This document shows positions 37,220-50,635 of a stretch of DNA of 64,000 bases, piece after piece (within the stretch, counting starts at the first letter, position 1; the number at the start of each line of letters is the position of its first letter). This DNA is from Bugula neritina (taxonomy: Eukaryota; Bryozoa; Gymnolaemata; Cheilostomatida; Bugulidae), in NCBI GenBank assembly GCA_964035545.1, contig OZ037772.1:10307318-10371317 (forward strand), written 5' to 3'. The notes below the pieces were generated by a model. The model had not been told where the DNA came from. It searched no databases and saw nothing but the letters and a program-made list of their open reading frames with translations. The translations under genes and the position numbers were made by a program.

Positions 37220-39080
37220 TACAAATATTAAAAAAAGTTGACACAATCATATATTCATATTGGCATACTCATTATAATAATTATCACAGTGATAAAGTTG
37301 AAAATAAACAAGTTTCTGCTATGGTTTAACTTGTAGAACATGAGATTTCATAACAAGTATAGTTCATGTTTACAACCAAAATCTTGGTTGTATGGTGAGT
37401 TATTATTTTATCTTTTTAGCTTTTTAACTTTTCGGACTCACTCTACCTTCACACTTGTTACAAAGCTCATTACTGCATAAATCTCTGTCTTGTACTTTTC
37501 ACTTTGATGTATAATTCTTTTTATAATCAGTGTTTTAAATGCATATTCAACCATAACTGACACTTGGTTCTTGCTAGCAAACCCAACTATAAGAGTTATG
37601 TTCTAGCAGTGCATTAAAACACAAACTATAACCCACACCTGTAGTAGATATAGCAAAACTACAACAGTGGTGCTAGCTTTTCAGTAGTTACTGATAATCT
37701 TCACAAGTCAAATTCACAAGATATTAACTGTGGAACTTTCGAATGTAAAGATTAACAATACCATGCAGTTGCTTCAACTAGAAATGTAAAACTTACCAGC
37801 ATTCACTTAGTAACTCTAGTTAGTTGATTTAAATTTGAGTTGAGGGAGTATAGATGAGCGTTCAATCTGAAGGTAAATGTTCCCTATACAAGTTTCCTCT
37901 ATGAACTCGAAAGTGGAACTGGTGGTTCAAGTGGAAACTGCTCTTCAGTGAAACCTTGAAATAGTTAATGAGGGAATTTTATTATTCCCCTTCTTAGCCT
38001 TATCTGCTTTAAAGCTATGTCTAGTGTTTACCAAGTGTGATAAAGGATCACCTGGTATTTATGGTAGCTGTAAAATACACTTAAGTTGGTGATAACATTG
38101 CCATGCAAAGGGTTAGTGTGTTGAGATTGTTTTTAAAACTGAGTAAACATACGAGGGTTCAGTTGCTGTTTGTCAGCATTAATGAAGCCATTATGCCTAC
38201 TTCATTGTAACAAAAAGCTTATTCAAAATATAATGTTTGTTAAATTATATAAAGCATAATTATAACAGAGATTACTCATTACATTTCTTGACATTTTTCA
38301 TCTTGGTGTTATAAAGCTATATATACTGTATGTTAAGTATTTGCATTTGAAACAACAACCAAGAATGCCAGACTGTTGAATTTGTAACACAATTTGTTGT
38401 AATGATGTTCTCAAATATCATAGGTTAGCAACTTTTCAAGGAATTGATAAAACGAGATGCTTGATGTTTGGTTACCATGGTGATTGTTTACTTTATTGTA
38501 TTAACCATTCACCTTCACACATGAAGCTTAAAAACAACCTACAGAAATATATAGAAATGCATAAATAATGCAAGAGCATAAGTTATAAAAGGCACAAATA
38601 TGAATTAAAAAATTAATGGTAACCAGGCACAGTGGCCATAGGGGTACAAAAAGTCAGTAGAAATGCAAGAGAAATTATCGACTTAGAGTTGTGCTTTTTT
38701 TTTCAATAAAAAGAATGACATATAATTTTTTAGCCTTTATACTTCAACACTTATAGAACTTACATTTTAAATAAGCGAGTCCATATCTGTTTTAACGATA
38801 CTTGTTGTAATCTTTTCAAGATGTCATCCCAACTTTTGGCTTTTTATACTCAAAAGTGACAAATAATCTAGTTTTGTTACAACTTAGAGATATTGTTGTT
38901 ATTGCTTGTATCTGCTTTAATCAACTATAGTATAATAGGAAGTTCAAAAGTAAATTTTTACTGAAATATGCATTTGTGTTTAAGTTGGCCATGTGGGGAA
39001 CAATAGGCCAGCTGACCATTGCACTCCCATTTTATTTAAGAGATTGTATTGCTCCCCTTATTTAGCCTTATCTGCTTCAA
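37220..39080. repeat. T3 5' flank / duplicated upstream block
   Basis: Third copy of the block, shortened at its right end. The first direct repeat lies at 37971-38100; the second is reduced to about 39048-39080. No gene seen. Confidence 0.7.
38638..39025. repeat. Old inverted fragment of the G-run-ended element, in T3 upstream block
   Basis: The most diverged of the three block copies; the half-site has decayed to GGGGAACAATAGGCCAGCTG. The block loses the following direct repeat and resumes near 39084. Confidence 0.55.
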
Positions 39081-39083
39081 AGG

Positions 39084-39485
39084 TAACAATTATGAGGCCA
39101 GCCTCCTTGTGAATGAGTAATATATATTTCCAAAAACAACACATTAACATTAGCTCAAATACTCATACACTTGTAAACATAAAACAACTTTGCAATTGAA
39201 GTGTTAAACATAGAACTTCCAATAAATTGAAAAATAGGTGACAATTCAAATCTTTCACTCCAAAGAAGTCAGTTTTCTGAAGTCTTTCATCCTGAAGTTA
39301 CAAAACTATATACAAAATTTGAAAGTTTGTGTTTTCATCAAAACAGTGAAGGGCTGACAGTTGAGTTTGTAACCCAAGTTTAAAGAGTGGATCATTTGCC
39401 CACGTTTGACATCATTGTCAGTACTCTTCTGAATATCCAATATAAATATATATAACAATATATTCTAAGATATACATATGTATGT
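39084..39485. repeat. Second copy of the ~400-bp segment
   Basis: Matches 15755-16150 with small changes. Here it follows a deletion that removed the tRNA-like relic and most of the second direct repeat of the block. Confidence 0.6.
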
Positions 39486-40007
39486 TAAAAATTATGTGTA
39501 ATTAAACTATGTTGACTTAACGATATTATGTATAAATACTAAAACATATGCAGTAAAATAAATCTTTCAGATTAAAATGCTTTGTATGAAAATGTAAAAA
39601 TCATAAATTAACGAAGGTGCAATAGCTTTTGTACTACGATGAGATTGTGTAAACTAGACTGTCCTAAGTCTATATATGATATAACCATATATTATAGGGA
39701 GAAAGCAACTCCTTTAGTATGTTGCAAATATGGAATATCCTGCAAAGAGTAGAAAATTGTATATTATTTAGTATAATAGTATGACACATTAGTGTACCAT
39801 ATTATGTATAATGTCAACAGCTGCTTTATAATTTAAATATCAGTTGATAAATAAACAGGTGGAGATAACTGGTAATATGTACACTCCTGGTTTACTATAA
39901 TTGATTATACATACAAATCAGTTAAATAGAATGCAATTTACAATATAAAAGGTAATGCAATGCGGATAAGTAATAAAACAAAGCACAACAAAATAAAATG
40001 CAATAGG

Positions 40008-41310
40008 GGTAAGGGGGGGGGGGCACAACGGTCCGAATTTTGCATTTTTTGCTCTCATTTATCTGATTTTCAAGTTACAAGTTCAATAATCTCTAGTCTT
40101 AATGCTGCATCTGTTGTCTATTACAAGTATCAGTTTGTTGTTCCTATCTCTCTCACAACTTTCAGAATAACGAAATTTTCATGACGAAAAAATCGGCCCA
40201 TTGTGCCCCGGTACCGGGGTACAATGGGCCACTGAGTGGGACACAACAAATATATTGAAACTTTGCAGATTTTGTTGCATCTGATCTTTATTTATTTAAT
40301 ATTACAAATAAATACAAATATTCTTTCAGATCTAAAGCAAAATTCAAGTTTTAGCTGTACAGTTTGTGCCACCTCGGATAGCAGAGGAAGGCAAAATTAA
40401 ACGCATATCACTCGGTTCTACGGTGTCATTATCACTACTGTTTAGAACTAAAAATGTTTTTTTTATTTACACTTCAGAGGAACTTTTATCAGAAAAAAAA
40501 ACTTTAGTAACATGTACTACAAAATTCTAAGTTGACTTTTTTTATGAACTGTAGCTAAGGTGCATGCATGGCTTCGGTTTGTGGCTGGAGTACGGAAGGG
40601 AGAGGGGGAGCGAATGAGCAAATCACAATTTATTTTAGTCAAATACATGTGCATTTTCTCAATGGTGTAATATATTATAATGAATATCATGACTATCTAC
40701 TAGTAGCAACACAGAGTGTTTTGTATTATGTACAAAATAGCAAAGCTTTAACCTCACCAGATGTATATATTAAGGCAGCTTCACCTTGTAGTTTTGTAGT
40801 CTTACCATGATGTCTTTGATATTTTACAAAAAGGTCAGAAATGGCTATATCTATAGATTTTAGTAACATTTCAACTAATTTTTTGGGCAAACAAACTAAT
40901 AACAGGGATCAGGCTACAATAATCAGGTGGCCCATTGTGCCCCGGATGCTCAAATTGAACATAAATGTGCCTCAAGAAAAATTTATTTTAGAGTTTGCTG
41001 TTATACTAGTTAAGCAATGTAGAGACAAGCAATGGCAACAATACCAGTAAAATCTAGACTTGTTGCCTTTGAGGGAAAAAGTTATAAAGCTTTAACGGCA
41101 TCTTAAAAATTTTACAAAGAGTAGGTATAAACAGTTTTTCACTCGCCTTTTCAACACGTATGTTCCGCAAGTGTTGAAACTACAAAGGCTGAATATTTAT
41201 GTCAATACCTTTTTATGAAAAAAAAATCACAACTCTACGTCAATAAGTCCTCTCACAATTTGGGCGGCTTTTTGTACCCCTATGACCGTTTCCCCCCCCC
41301 CCCTTACCCT
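40008..41310. mobile_element. G-run-ended repeat element, copy B (1.3 kb)
   Basis: Left end GGGGTAAG with 11 G and CACAACGGTC; right end GACCGTTT with 12 C and TTACCC. The 36-bp near-perfect palindrome at 40195-40230 has one mismatch and centres on CCCCGGTACCGGGG. The short open frames inside are not kept in copy A. It sits between the T3 upstream block and relic 2. Superfamily not recognised. Confidence 0.78.
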
Positions 41311-41447
41311 TATAATCTACAATGTAACAATATGATGCAATTCAATATAACACTATATGCAAAGTGATACTACAAATACATAAAAGGGGAAATATTGCAG
41401 CAAAAATTACTGACCATTTTTAGAGTGTCCAGTCTATTAGATCACTT

Positions 41448-41574
41448 TCACTTCAGCTGATAGAATTCATTTTGTCCATTATATACAAGAGCTTACTGGA
41501 ACTACTAGAGTAGAGCCAATGTAGATGAGGTATAATGTAGTTTTCTTCAGTAGATGTCCCAATTAGTAACTTCC
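41448..41574 (-). pseudogene. Orphan last exon of a TRIM-like unit (relic 2)
   Basis: This has the same layout as the relic at 2719-2845, including the same frame break after GTAAGCTCTTGTATATAA. The acceptor (TTATAG before GGAAG) is still present and the final FYQLK-stop can be read in the shifted frame. It sits about 2.5 kb to the left of the last exon of T4, with spacer DNA that matches the spacer beside relic 1. The shared lesion shows that both relics descend from one already broken exon. Confidence 0.75.
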
Positions 41575-41589
41575 CTATAATTATGAACA

Positions 41590-44020
41590 CAATTATTGTA
41601 AAATTCTAGGGAATAAATAGTGTAAGTATGCGTATACCCTAAATCCACAGCTGAAAGCTACAAAACCAAGATTTAATAGTTTTTTTTATAAACAACCCAT
41701 ACCTAATTGCAGGAAACTGGAATATCCAATTAAGGCGGAGTTATTAATTGACTCACTTTTTGTGTGTCCAATCAGAATAGTGGATCTCTTTTATAGGTTA
41801 GTTATTAGCATTCATAGATCTTATTGTACATATAGAACCCAATTATTTGCCAACTACTGCGCATGATGTTGACTTTTTTCTATCAATACAAGATAATATG
41901 AATAATATGACTTTTTTTTACTAGTAAAGCTCCCTCAAAGATCTTTATTATTCTATTGTTATAGTTTAGTATTACTAACATGTGACCATGCAGCTCCATT
42001 TAAAGTGAAGCTTGTATATTTTGAGTGAAAGTACATAAATATGTGGCTGATATCCATGTAGCATGCAGTGTTGACTATTAAAGACAGAACATGTCTTCTA
42101 ATATTTCTATAACTATACTCAGATTAAATATAGTCCCTTCTCACTGCTTAAACAGCTCTAACCTATAATATTATAAGATAACTCACCACAGTATATACAA
42201 CTCTAATTACTAGCAACTATAATATTATGCTTTGTACAATGTTTACTATAGGAGAGATGAAAGGTTACAAGAGGCACACAAAAGTTGTATTAAAGCATTA
42301 AATTTTATATCATTATATGGTCTGATATATAATATAACATGTCATTTTGATTGTTGTTGCTGCATAGAAATCAGTTTGAGTTTATAGAAATGTTTAAAGT
42401 TGTTTTGGTGAACAGAATGTGATGGTTGACAAAACTTTACCTGAAACTTAGTTTCTTGTGCGAAGCAGACACTGTTTTGGCTTCATCTCTGTTTTTATTA
42501 TATAACATTCAAATTCTATATAAAGATAACTTACTGAAAAAAAACTCTCTGTATATTCCAATACTTAGTAGATAGAAGTCGTTTTTCTTTTTCACCAAAT
42601 GAAGGGTAGTTCAAGTTTGTAGAAATATCAGCTGCCATATCTTTTGTAGCAAGAGCTTTTAAGTGAAAGCTTTAATTTCAGCTTATAATATCACTTAATA
42701 GTACACTGTATAATAAGCTGGAAAACGTAAGGCGAGTTTAGCTGCACTCAAATTATTAGCTGCTTTATTCCTCTAGAAAAAAAACTATTCACATGCATTA
42801 AGATAGCTTCCACATTGATTTAAAAATCAGAATTTTTGCAAAATACTAAAAACAGTTTATACTAAATAAAAATTGATTGTTTATGAAATACTGACCAATT
42901 CCTATATTTGTAACATGCCCAGTAGATGTGTGATATTTTATAGAAGGTGATAACAAAAATATTACAGAGTATTCAAAGTAAAACTGGGTAAAATTTTGGG
43001 ATTTTTCTTTATTAGACAGAGAATCAACTGATAATTAAAAAGTAATCCTATCTTTATCAAAGAAGCTGCTTATTGTAAAAAGATAATGTGCTATTTCTTG
43101 TTATACTGATAATAACTCCATATAATAACTGAAAACAGTTTCACAGCATGTCACGTATCTCAATGCAACACAGCAATCTGTTCATATTTAATAACAAAAT
43201 CTAATGCATTAGTAATTTCTAAAACAGCAAACATAGAGACAATTAATTTGGCTGGATAATTGCAAAGAACAAAAGTTTATAGCCAGGAGAAAAAATATTA
43301 GAAAATTTAAAGAAAATTTTGCAAATTTAAACTACATAATATATATGTAGCCACCACCAGTAAAAACTTTTACAGCCTATAAAGTTTACAGATTAATTAT
43401 AGAAACGTATCGTGTATAATTGATATAACACACAATAACCTGGATTTTCCGCTATATAATACACCAGTAAAAGAACTTGAGTGATAATAATGAATGAAAA
43501 CACTAATTGTACTATAATGGCAAATCACGTGGTTATAGCCTGTCTAGTAGTCCACTGTAAAGTAGGAAGTTAAACATGCAGACGTCTATAGTGAAGTGAA
43601 CTGACTTAGTTGACTCATTAAAGCAGTGACGTACTGGGAAGCTAACTCCTTATGTATGACTCAACATGTTGTGTTCTACAAAGCATAGCAGGGATGTCTA
43701 GTATATACAATATCTGCCATGTTATAATAATATAATACTATGAGACATTAGTATATATACACTGTATTATAAACCATTGCTTTATAATTTAACTATTGAT
43801 TGGTAACTAATCAGGGGAGATAACTGGTAATAATGTGCACACTACTATATAGTTGACCGACAATATTATCATAATACTATACAAATTCATAATATTTCTA
43901 TGCAATAAAAAGCAATGCAACACACAATATTATACAACAAGATGCAATGTAAAACTATTCAATGCAAAGCAGCATTATATAGAAAGATGAATTAGAAAGG
44001 CACTCAGTACCTCTCACAAC
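41590..44020. repeat. Spacer between relic 2 and T4
   Basis: Collinear with 2860-5180 throughout, including the stretch before the last exon. No reading frame is preserved between the copies. Confidence 0.7.
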
Positions 44021-44031
44021 ATTTACTGACC

Positions 44032-44037
44032 TTTATT
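44032..44037 (-). promoter_or_regulatory. Polyadenylation signal AATAAA of T4
   Basis: Same position relative to the stop as in T1, in the context CTAATAAAGG. Confidence 0.6.
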
Positions 44038-44064
44038 AGAGTATCCCAGTCATTTAGTTCACCT

Positions 44065-47000
44065 TCACTTCAGCTGATAAAATTTAACTTGTTTATTAGA
44101 AGACCAAACTGGAACTACTAGAGTAGAGCCAGTGAGGTGTAGATCAGGTATGAAACTGTTTTCAATAGATATCCTGGTTAGTAACTTGCCTGTTGAGATA
44201 AAAGACATAATGTTCTTTTTTTAGGAATCAAAGATAATATAAAGGAAATATATAAATATGAATGAACTAATTTCATCAAATAATAATATGCATGCATATC
44301 ATACACTTGGTATATTCTACACAGTAACTAACCTGTATGTAATGATAGTACACAGAGTGTGTTAGGTATAGTATCATCAGCCACAAATACAAACTCATCT
44401 CTATAGCAGGTCACTCCACAAGGTCTAGCCACTTCCTCGCACTGCCATATGATGTCACCTGATGAGGTGTCTACTTTGTATACTAGAGATGAGTGAAGCT
44501 GAGATATAATAATTGAGTTGTTATCTGCAGCAGACAGACGTACAAGAGCATCAGTAAGTAGAGGACAGAGTAAAGTGTTTTCTACCTCCCCATTCAGAGA
44601 GTAGACTACCAGAGTCTTATTCAGCCTGTCAGAAATAGCTATCTGATTGTTTATGATGACAAGCTGGTTTATCCGCTTCGATTTATCTGTATGAGTCCAG
44701 CTATTGATAGACTTTCCTTTAAGGTCATGAACTCTTACAGTAGAGCCAGTAGATAGAGTATATATCCTATCATTATGTACTGAGATACCCATCACATTAC
44801 CACCTTTAATAGAAATGAACGATTTAGTTACTTTGTTGTTCTCATCTATCTTGTCTACACCTCCATAACACCCAGCATATGTGATGCCTCTATAGGTGTG
44901 AACAGACATACTGCAGTATTGAGAAACTTTAATAGCTTTTATTAGTTCTACAGACTTGGGTGGTGGAGGTGAGAGAACTAGTCCTTGTTCAGGAGTTATA
45001 CTTGCTGCCCTTTCATTGGTCAGCTCAATCTCTATATTTCTTTTCTCTCCTGTAATAAAATATTGACATGCATGACATAGTAATATAATATAAAACAGCT
45101 GATACATCAGAAAAACTAGCAGATAAGTACACATACATGCATATCTTTGTGCACCACTACAAAAACCAGCAGTGCTATAGCAGCACTGCAATGATCATGC
45201 ACTTTCCATTTGAAAATTTATATTATAACTTTGGCTTTTTAGACCAGATTATTTTTATGGGAATCAACTATTGAAAAAAATTTACTGCAGAAGAAAATCA
45301 GCAGCTGCGTTCATGTCAACAAATTATTAAAGTCAATTCTAATGATATTCTATTTTAGTGATATACTACTATATTAAATTAGTTTATGTTCACCAACAAC
45401 TTGTATTAGTATTCTCCAAGAGTAAGCACAACTATTGCACAAGTGTGTAAATCTACAATGTAGTTGAGAGAAGCTTACAGATTGGGGGAGATGTAGGCCA
45501 CTCGCCCTTTCAGTGTAAATTAAACACTAAAGATCCCCACTACCATTATTTACCTTATAACTTAGTTTAATAGGATATTGTAGGGGTGTAGTGTGGCAAT
45601 AATACAAACCCAGTTTTTGAAAATAATAGTGCCTTCACCATGTTAATTTAAAACATTATTTATAATGTGTTTTTATAACACAGATCAATAGAGTGAAATA
45701 CAAGTTCATGAAAATGTAACAGTTTAAAACATAGGTATAGCTTACATACATATATACCTCAAATTCAAAAGTCAAAAAATAATTACTTAATTATGTTACT
45801 TGAATACAGCTAGATAAAAAGTGTCATAAAAGTGAACAACGTTTATAGTTCTATTCAATATCTTGTTTCAGGTAGTTTTGCATATTAATAACATAAAACT
45901 GACCTTTAACATCTATAAAACTGACCTTTGAGCTCCACAGATGTTACAAGATCAAAATGTGCCAACCTAGGAACCTCTTCTGTCAACAGTCTATCAATCT
46001 CCTTCTTCATATCACGATATGACTTGATGATGTCAACCTAACAGTATCATATATAATACAGATATTGTGACATTATGTAACAGGTGTTTGGAAGGTATAT
46101 AGTTATAGTTATGGAGAATGGCAGTGCTGAGAATGAACAATGAAATCAACAACAATTCTATATTTGACACCAACAAAACCATCTAAAAACAGCAGTGCAA
46201 TGCAAAATATTGAAGGATAGAGATTGCTATGCTGTATTAGGGAAACAGACTATACTGCCAACTATAAATGGGTAAGGTTTATTCTAATAAACTGTACCTT
46301 AAGGGAGCACAGATTTCAAAGCTGACGCTAATGTGCAGTGGGCTATGCTATTAAATACAGTATACTATAAATATAGCATTATACAGTATCATATAGTATT
46401 ATACTGCAGTATTCTATGATACTATACAATATTCTATGGTATTATACAATATCATATAGTGTTGCGTAGTGTCCTATGGTACTATACAGTATGCTATGAT
46501 ATTAAGAGTACTATGGTATTATTGTATTATACAGTATCTTACGGTATTATAATGCAGTGTCATATAGTGTTAGTACACTGGGTACCTTGCAGACCGACAG
46601 CAAATAAAATGGAATACTCTGGTGACTGGAGGCCACTCTGTAAAACTTAACTTGGGCTGAGCCACAATGACAGCATTTTTCAAATTACTTCATTCCAAAT
46701 TGTTATAAATCATTACACAATGAAGTCCCATTAACTACTCCAGGCTGCATGTTTTAGCATGTACACAAAGATACATGTATTTAAAAAGTATTTTTTCCAC
46801 TCTAATTTATATATCTGATCGAGCAACATAATTTTATGTTTATGCCTTTGAGGGTGGCATAAATGTTGGACAGTCCTGTGTTATACAGCATGATATGTTA
46901 TAGTACAGTTCCATTACTGCCTTTATTGGTTATTACCTAATTCATTTTCTACTTATGTACTCTTTAGATGTTATTTACAGATAGAGAAACAATGAATATA

Positions 47001-48950
47001 GAATTTATATAAAGACATTGAAATATATAAAAATTCTACAGATCTTAACATCTACTATATATGCTCTACAACTAACCTCATGACTTTGGTCTAACTTAGC
47101 CTCTATTCCTGTTCTGTGATTATACAGCTCACAATATCTAGCCCCAACTTCCTCTACCATGAAATTCACTGCTCGACTCTCAGTCTTTTCTCTCTTCTCC
47201 ACCAGTTCTTTCTCCAGTTTGTCATACTTCTGTTGAATAGCTGCTATCTAAATACATTCACATTAAATGTTAGACAAGTTAGAATAGTTTGAGGAGTGTC
47301 TGAGTGTATAACCATCTTGCATCTACCAAAAAGGTAGCTTATCTCAGATGATTATAAAAAAAGCTATAAACAAACTCTCACAGTTTCTATATGATCTTTA
47401 TAATTATGAAATTTAAAAACCATGTGTAATAATCACCTGATCATCACGCTGTTTACATAGCATCCCCAGTAGCTTCTCGGTTTCAGCTCTAAACTCATCA
47501 ATGTTTGCACCTATCTGTTTGTAATAACCAGATAAGTTGTCTTCTCTTGTCTTCAACTTTGTGACTTCCACCAGCAGCATTGTTAAATCTTTCAATGTCA
47601 AGAGTGTGTGCTGTGATGTACCTAAAGTAATATATACAAAGTAATGTATAAGCTGTTGTGTAACTGAATCATGTAATATATATATCGCAAGTAAACAGAA
47701 GAATAGACACTTACCATCATCACATACACCAGCTGTAGGTACACACTGAGTACAGAGTAGTTTGAGACAGACTTTACAACCCAAAGTATACTCTACGTCT
47801 GCATGCGTCTCACACATTCTCTTCTCTAACTTAGCAGCGCGAGCTTTATACTCTGTCATATTAATTCTAGAATGTTCTTCAGCCACAATATCATGATCCT
47901 ACAACAAAGCTATGTTATAGAGTAGTACTTAATTTATTGATGACATTATATATAAAACAGCATGTATGTATCTTAATGGCTACGTCATGATGCTATGATG
48001 TAGAAGGTATACACCCAAAATTGCATAACTCATTCAAAAAATATATAAAGCCATATATTGCACAGCATAGCACGTTATAGTGCCATGAATGTTATAATTA
48101 GCTAGTCTTGAGAGTTGTATGTACACTTGATCATGACTTTATCCAACGTATAACAACTCAAACTATGATTTTTGCTGATCAATATATTCCAAAATTTAAA
48201 TTCATGTGAAAAAATAAATGATAACGAATGAAATATTTCATTTACCAAGCTCAAAAGTTATTTTATCAAATATTGCAGAGTTTTTTTGTGAAACCAATAA
48301 ACTGTTTGTCAGTAAAACATAATAAAACCCAGAGGTTTTGAGTTAATATTATTTTGAAACATGGCCAGTTGCTACAGCCATCCAGTTATACAACACATAA
48401 GGGAAACATGCAGAAAGAAATTAAAGAGTGCTAACTTACAATGACGTGTTTAGCACAGTACAGTTTGGAACACACTAAACAATACACCATAGCAGGTGTA
48501 TTATTCACTCCTGACGTTGTACAGACTTCACAAAGTATAGACTTATTTATCTGTTTCACCTGGTCTGCTGTTGGTAACTTATCAGGTGTTGTATTGAACA
48601 CTTGCCTGTAACATGAATGGTAAATTTATTGTTGATGGATCATCAATTAGCCGCATAGCATACAGTATTTAATATCCTACGTTCATAGCATAATTGGCTC
48701 TGTTCCACCTTGTGATATTATATTAACTGTAATATATACTAGACAGTAGACGTAGCGAAAACCACATCGCAAATATTTTGACATAAACCTACCGACATAT
48801 TCCACATTTAAGAGCATTCAGCCTGCCATAGAATTCATTCAAACACTTGTCACAGTGTGGGTGAGTACAAGGCAGTGCCTTACATTCTTCTAACTTGAGT
48901 TCAGATAAACAAATAGTACATCTCACCATTTGTTGAGGTTTAGATGCCAT
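44065..48950 (-). CDS. T4: intact TRIM-like RING/B-box/coiled-coil/propeller protein, 605 aa
   Basis: Exons: 48793-48950, 48440-48605, 47715-47898, 47437-47621, 47077-47247, 45926-46037, 44333-45049, 44065-44189; total 1818 nt with no stop. RING residues are C11, C14, C28, H30, C33, C36, C49, C52. B-box 1 ligand candidates are C78, C81, C95, C98, C103, H106, H110, H117. B-box 2 starts C137-x2-H140-x8-C149-x2-C152-x4-C157-x2-C160. Exons 4-6 (about 170-325) are charged and helical in character, with stretches such as EKELVEKREKTESRAV, and fit a coiled coil. Residues 326-605 form about six propeller blades with ends like VRVHDLKGKSINSW and VYKVDTSSGDIIWQC. An AATAAA signal at 44032-44037 follows the stop. 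This is the most 5' unit, and its upstream DNA is not the block seen before T1 and T3. The donor of exon 6 is duplicated 24 nt downstream. RING E3 ligase function is inferred from domains only. Confidence 0.87.
46340..46570. repeat. Same minisatellite in T4 intron
   Basis: Units such as TATACAGTATGCTATGATAT. A few degenerate units remain in T3 around 34570-34680, without the MITE. Confidence 0.7.
46576..46878. mobile_element. hAT-like MITE in T4 intron
   Basis: The right two thirds are almost identical to the T2 copy, ending AAATGTTGGACAGTCCTG. The left end has changed (ACTGGGTACCTTGCAGACC). Same intron position as in T1 and T2. Confidence 0.6.
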
Positions 48951-48959
48951 TTTGTTCTA

Positions 48960-50440
48960 CAATTACACCATATTAGGATGACACAATCATATTGATCACA
49001 ATGATGTCACATCAGTTACCAATACCCATACAAGTGGATAACAAGAGAATTAAAAAAGATTTGGGCATTGCCCAAGTTCCAAGAACAGCAAACAATTCTA
49101 TCATCAACTATCTGATATTATTATCGAACTATTTACATCTACATCTAGCAAGGGCTGACACTGGACTTGGTAGTAACTTTGCGTTTAAGGCTGTCGTCAT
49201 TTCGACTGCAGTGTTAACCAACTTACAGTTAGTGAGTCATTAACATTCAACCTATTATTGTTAAAGTTAATAATTAATTCATTATGAAAATTACAATACC
49301 TTTATCATTCATTTTTATATTAGTTAAGTGAGACTGAGAGCAAGCATTGCAATCTGCCAGTCACAATCACAATGACAATCACAGTGGCAATCTTGTATTT
49401 TTAAAACTAATGACAATGTGATGGATGATTACAGTTAATGTTATAACCATAATCCTAATAGCTAAAGGTAGAAGTTGAATGTCAATATGGTAAATTAAAA
49501 TTGACTCACCAAAAAAGTGTTCGCTGAGTGACTCAGGTTCTTCAATTATAATAGTAATTGTGTTCAATCGAATGGATATGATTGACCTACTTCTAGTTCT
49601 ACTCAAAACTGCTTTGCAAGCTGCTGCGAGGAAGTTGAAAATGAAACTGCGCTACAGATGAGTAATAGAAATTTCCCGAGTTGGAAATTTTACGTACTAT
49701 AGATAAAGTCTGCAAAACAGACGGTACTGAAATATTTGTTTACTCATACTAATTCCGATGTTACATTAGCCGAAAGTTGTGCTGCCTTCGACGCAATAGC
49801 GATGTGAAGAGGAGATTACTCTTATACTACAATTCCTTCTCAATAGCCATACAATAACTATTATCCATCAGTTATTAAAAGCTGATGGTTACACATTTCT
49901 TTATTCAAAATCTTAAGCATCCGTAAAAATTGTTTATTAGATTGCATTGGGAGCTGCATATTTTAAGAGGAGTAAAATGTTTGGCCAAAAAAGTCACAAA
50001 TCTGCGCATTAACCCTCTAACACTGACCTGCACCTTTCTCTATTACTGCAATGAGTTATACTATATTATAGACTTGAAATAAATTGTAGAGTGAGTGGAT
50101 TCGGTAAATCATTTTCTTTAATTGGCTTTGCATTTTATATGCCAAATATTTTCTTGCTTAGTCACATCAAATGATATAGTATGACTATAACGAGTAGCAT
50201 GTGATGGCGAAGGTATATAGAAGCTTATAAGATTTATAAACAGGTATTTTATAGTTGTGTATTTTACTTTTTATATCAAAAGCATATCATGTAACCTGCC
50301 AGTATATTAACATATCCCAATCGTTGTCACATACTGGAGACCATAATAAACCAACAACTAGTAAAATGAAACTTGCTTATCATTGTCATTTGTCATCATT
50401 GACCTAGTTTAAATACAAACCAATCAGAATTGATTTAAAT
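48960..50440. other. Single-copy intergenic DNA 5' of T4
   Basis: Similarity to the other units' 5' flanks stops near 48990. The stretch is less AT-rich than its surroundings around 49070-49210 and 49590-49700. On the minus strand 49510-49606 reads MSRTRSRSIISIRLN and on to a good donor (TTTTTTG before GTGAGT), which could be a first exon, but no partner exon was found. It should contain the T4 promoter. Confidence 0.4.
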
Positions 50441-50447
50441 ACTGAGA

Positions 50448-50453
50448 TTTATT
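50448..50453 (-). promoter_or_regulatory. Candidate polyadenylation signal of the synaptotagmin-like gene
   Basis: AATAAA on the minus strand about 185 nt past the TGA at 50636-50638. Other A-rich hexamers are common here, so this is only a candidate. Confidence 0.4.
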
Positions 50454-50635
50454 TACAATAATACAGAAGTCATAAACTCTAAATGATAAAAACTATAGTA
50501 GGCTATATAATATAACTATAATAAATTATTCAGCACTTTGACACAATGTCCGCTGTGACTTAGTGCACTCTGTTTATCACACTGACTAGGTTGAGACGGG
50601 TACAAGTTACTCATACAGTACAATACTAGATAGCC

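Noticed and set aside
40568-41050. Two consecutive plus-strand frames of 80 and 69 codons in the G-run-ended element
   Set aside because: In the sister copy at 21842-23186 the frames are broken by indels, so they are not conserved coding sequence.
46459-46650. Plus-strand frame of 63 codons (and a similar one at 19129-19338)
   Set aside because: They are translations of the TATACAGTATCC minisatellite.
48992-49243. 83-codon plus-strand frame near the T4 5' end
   Set aside because: No recognisable domain, composition close to background, and it overlaps the probable T4 promoter.
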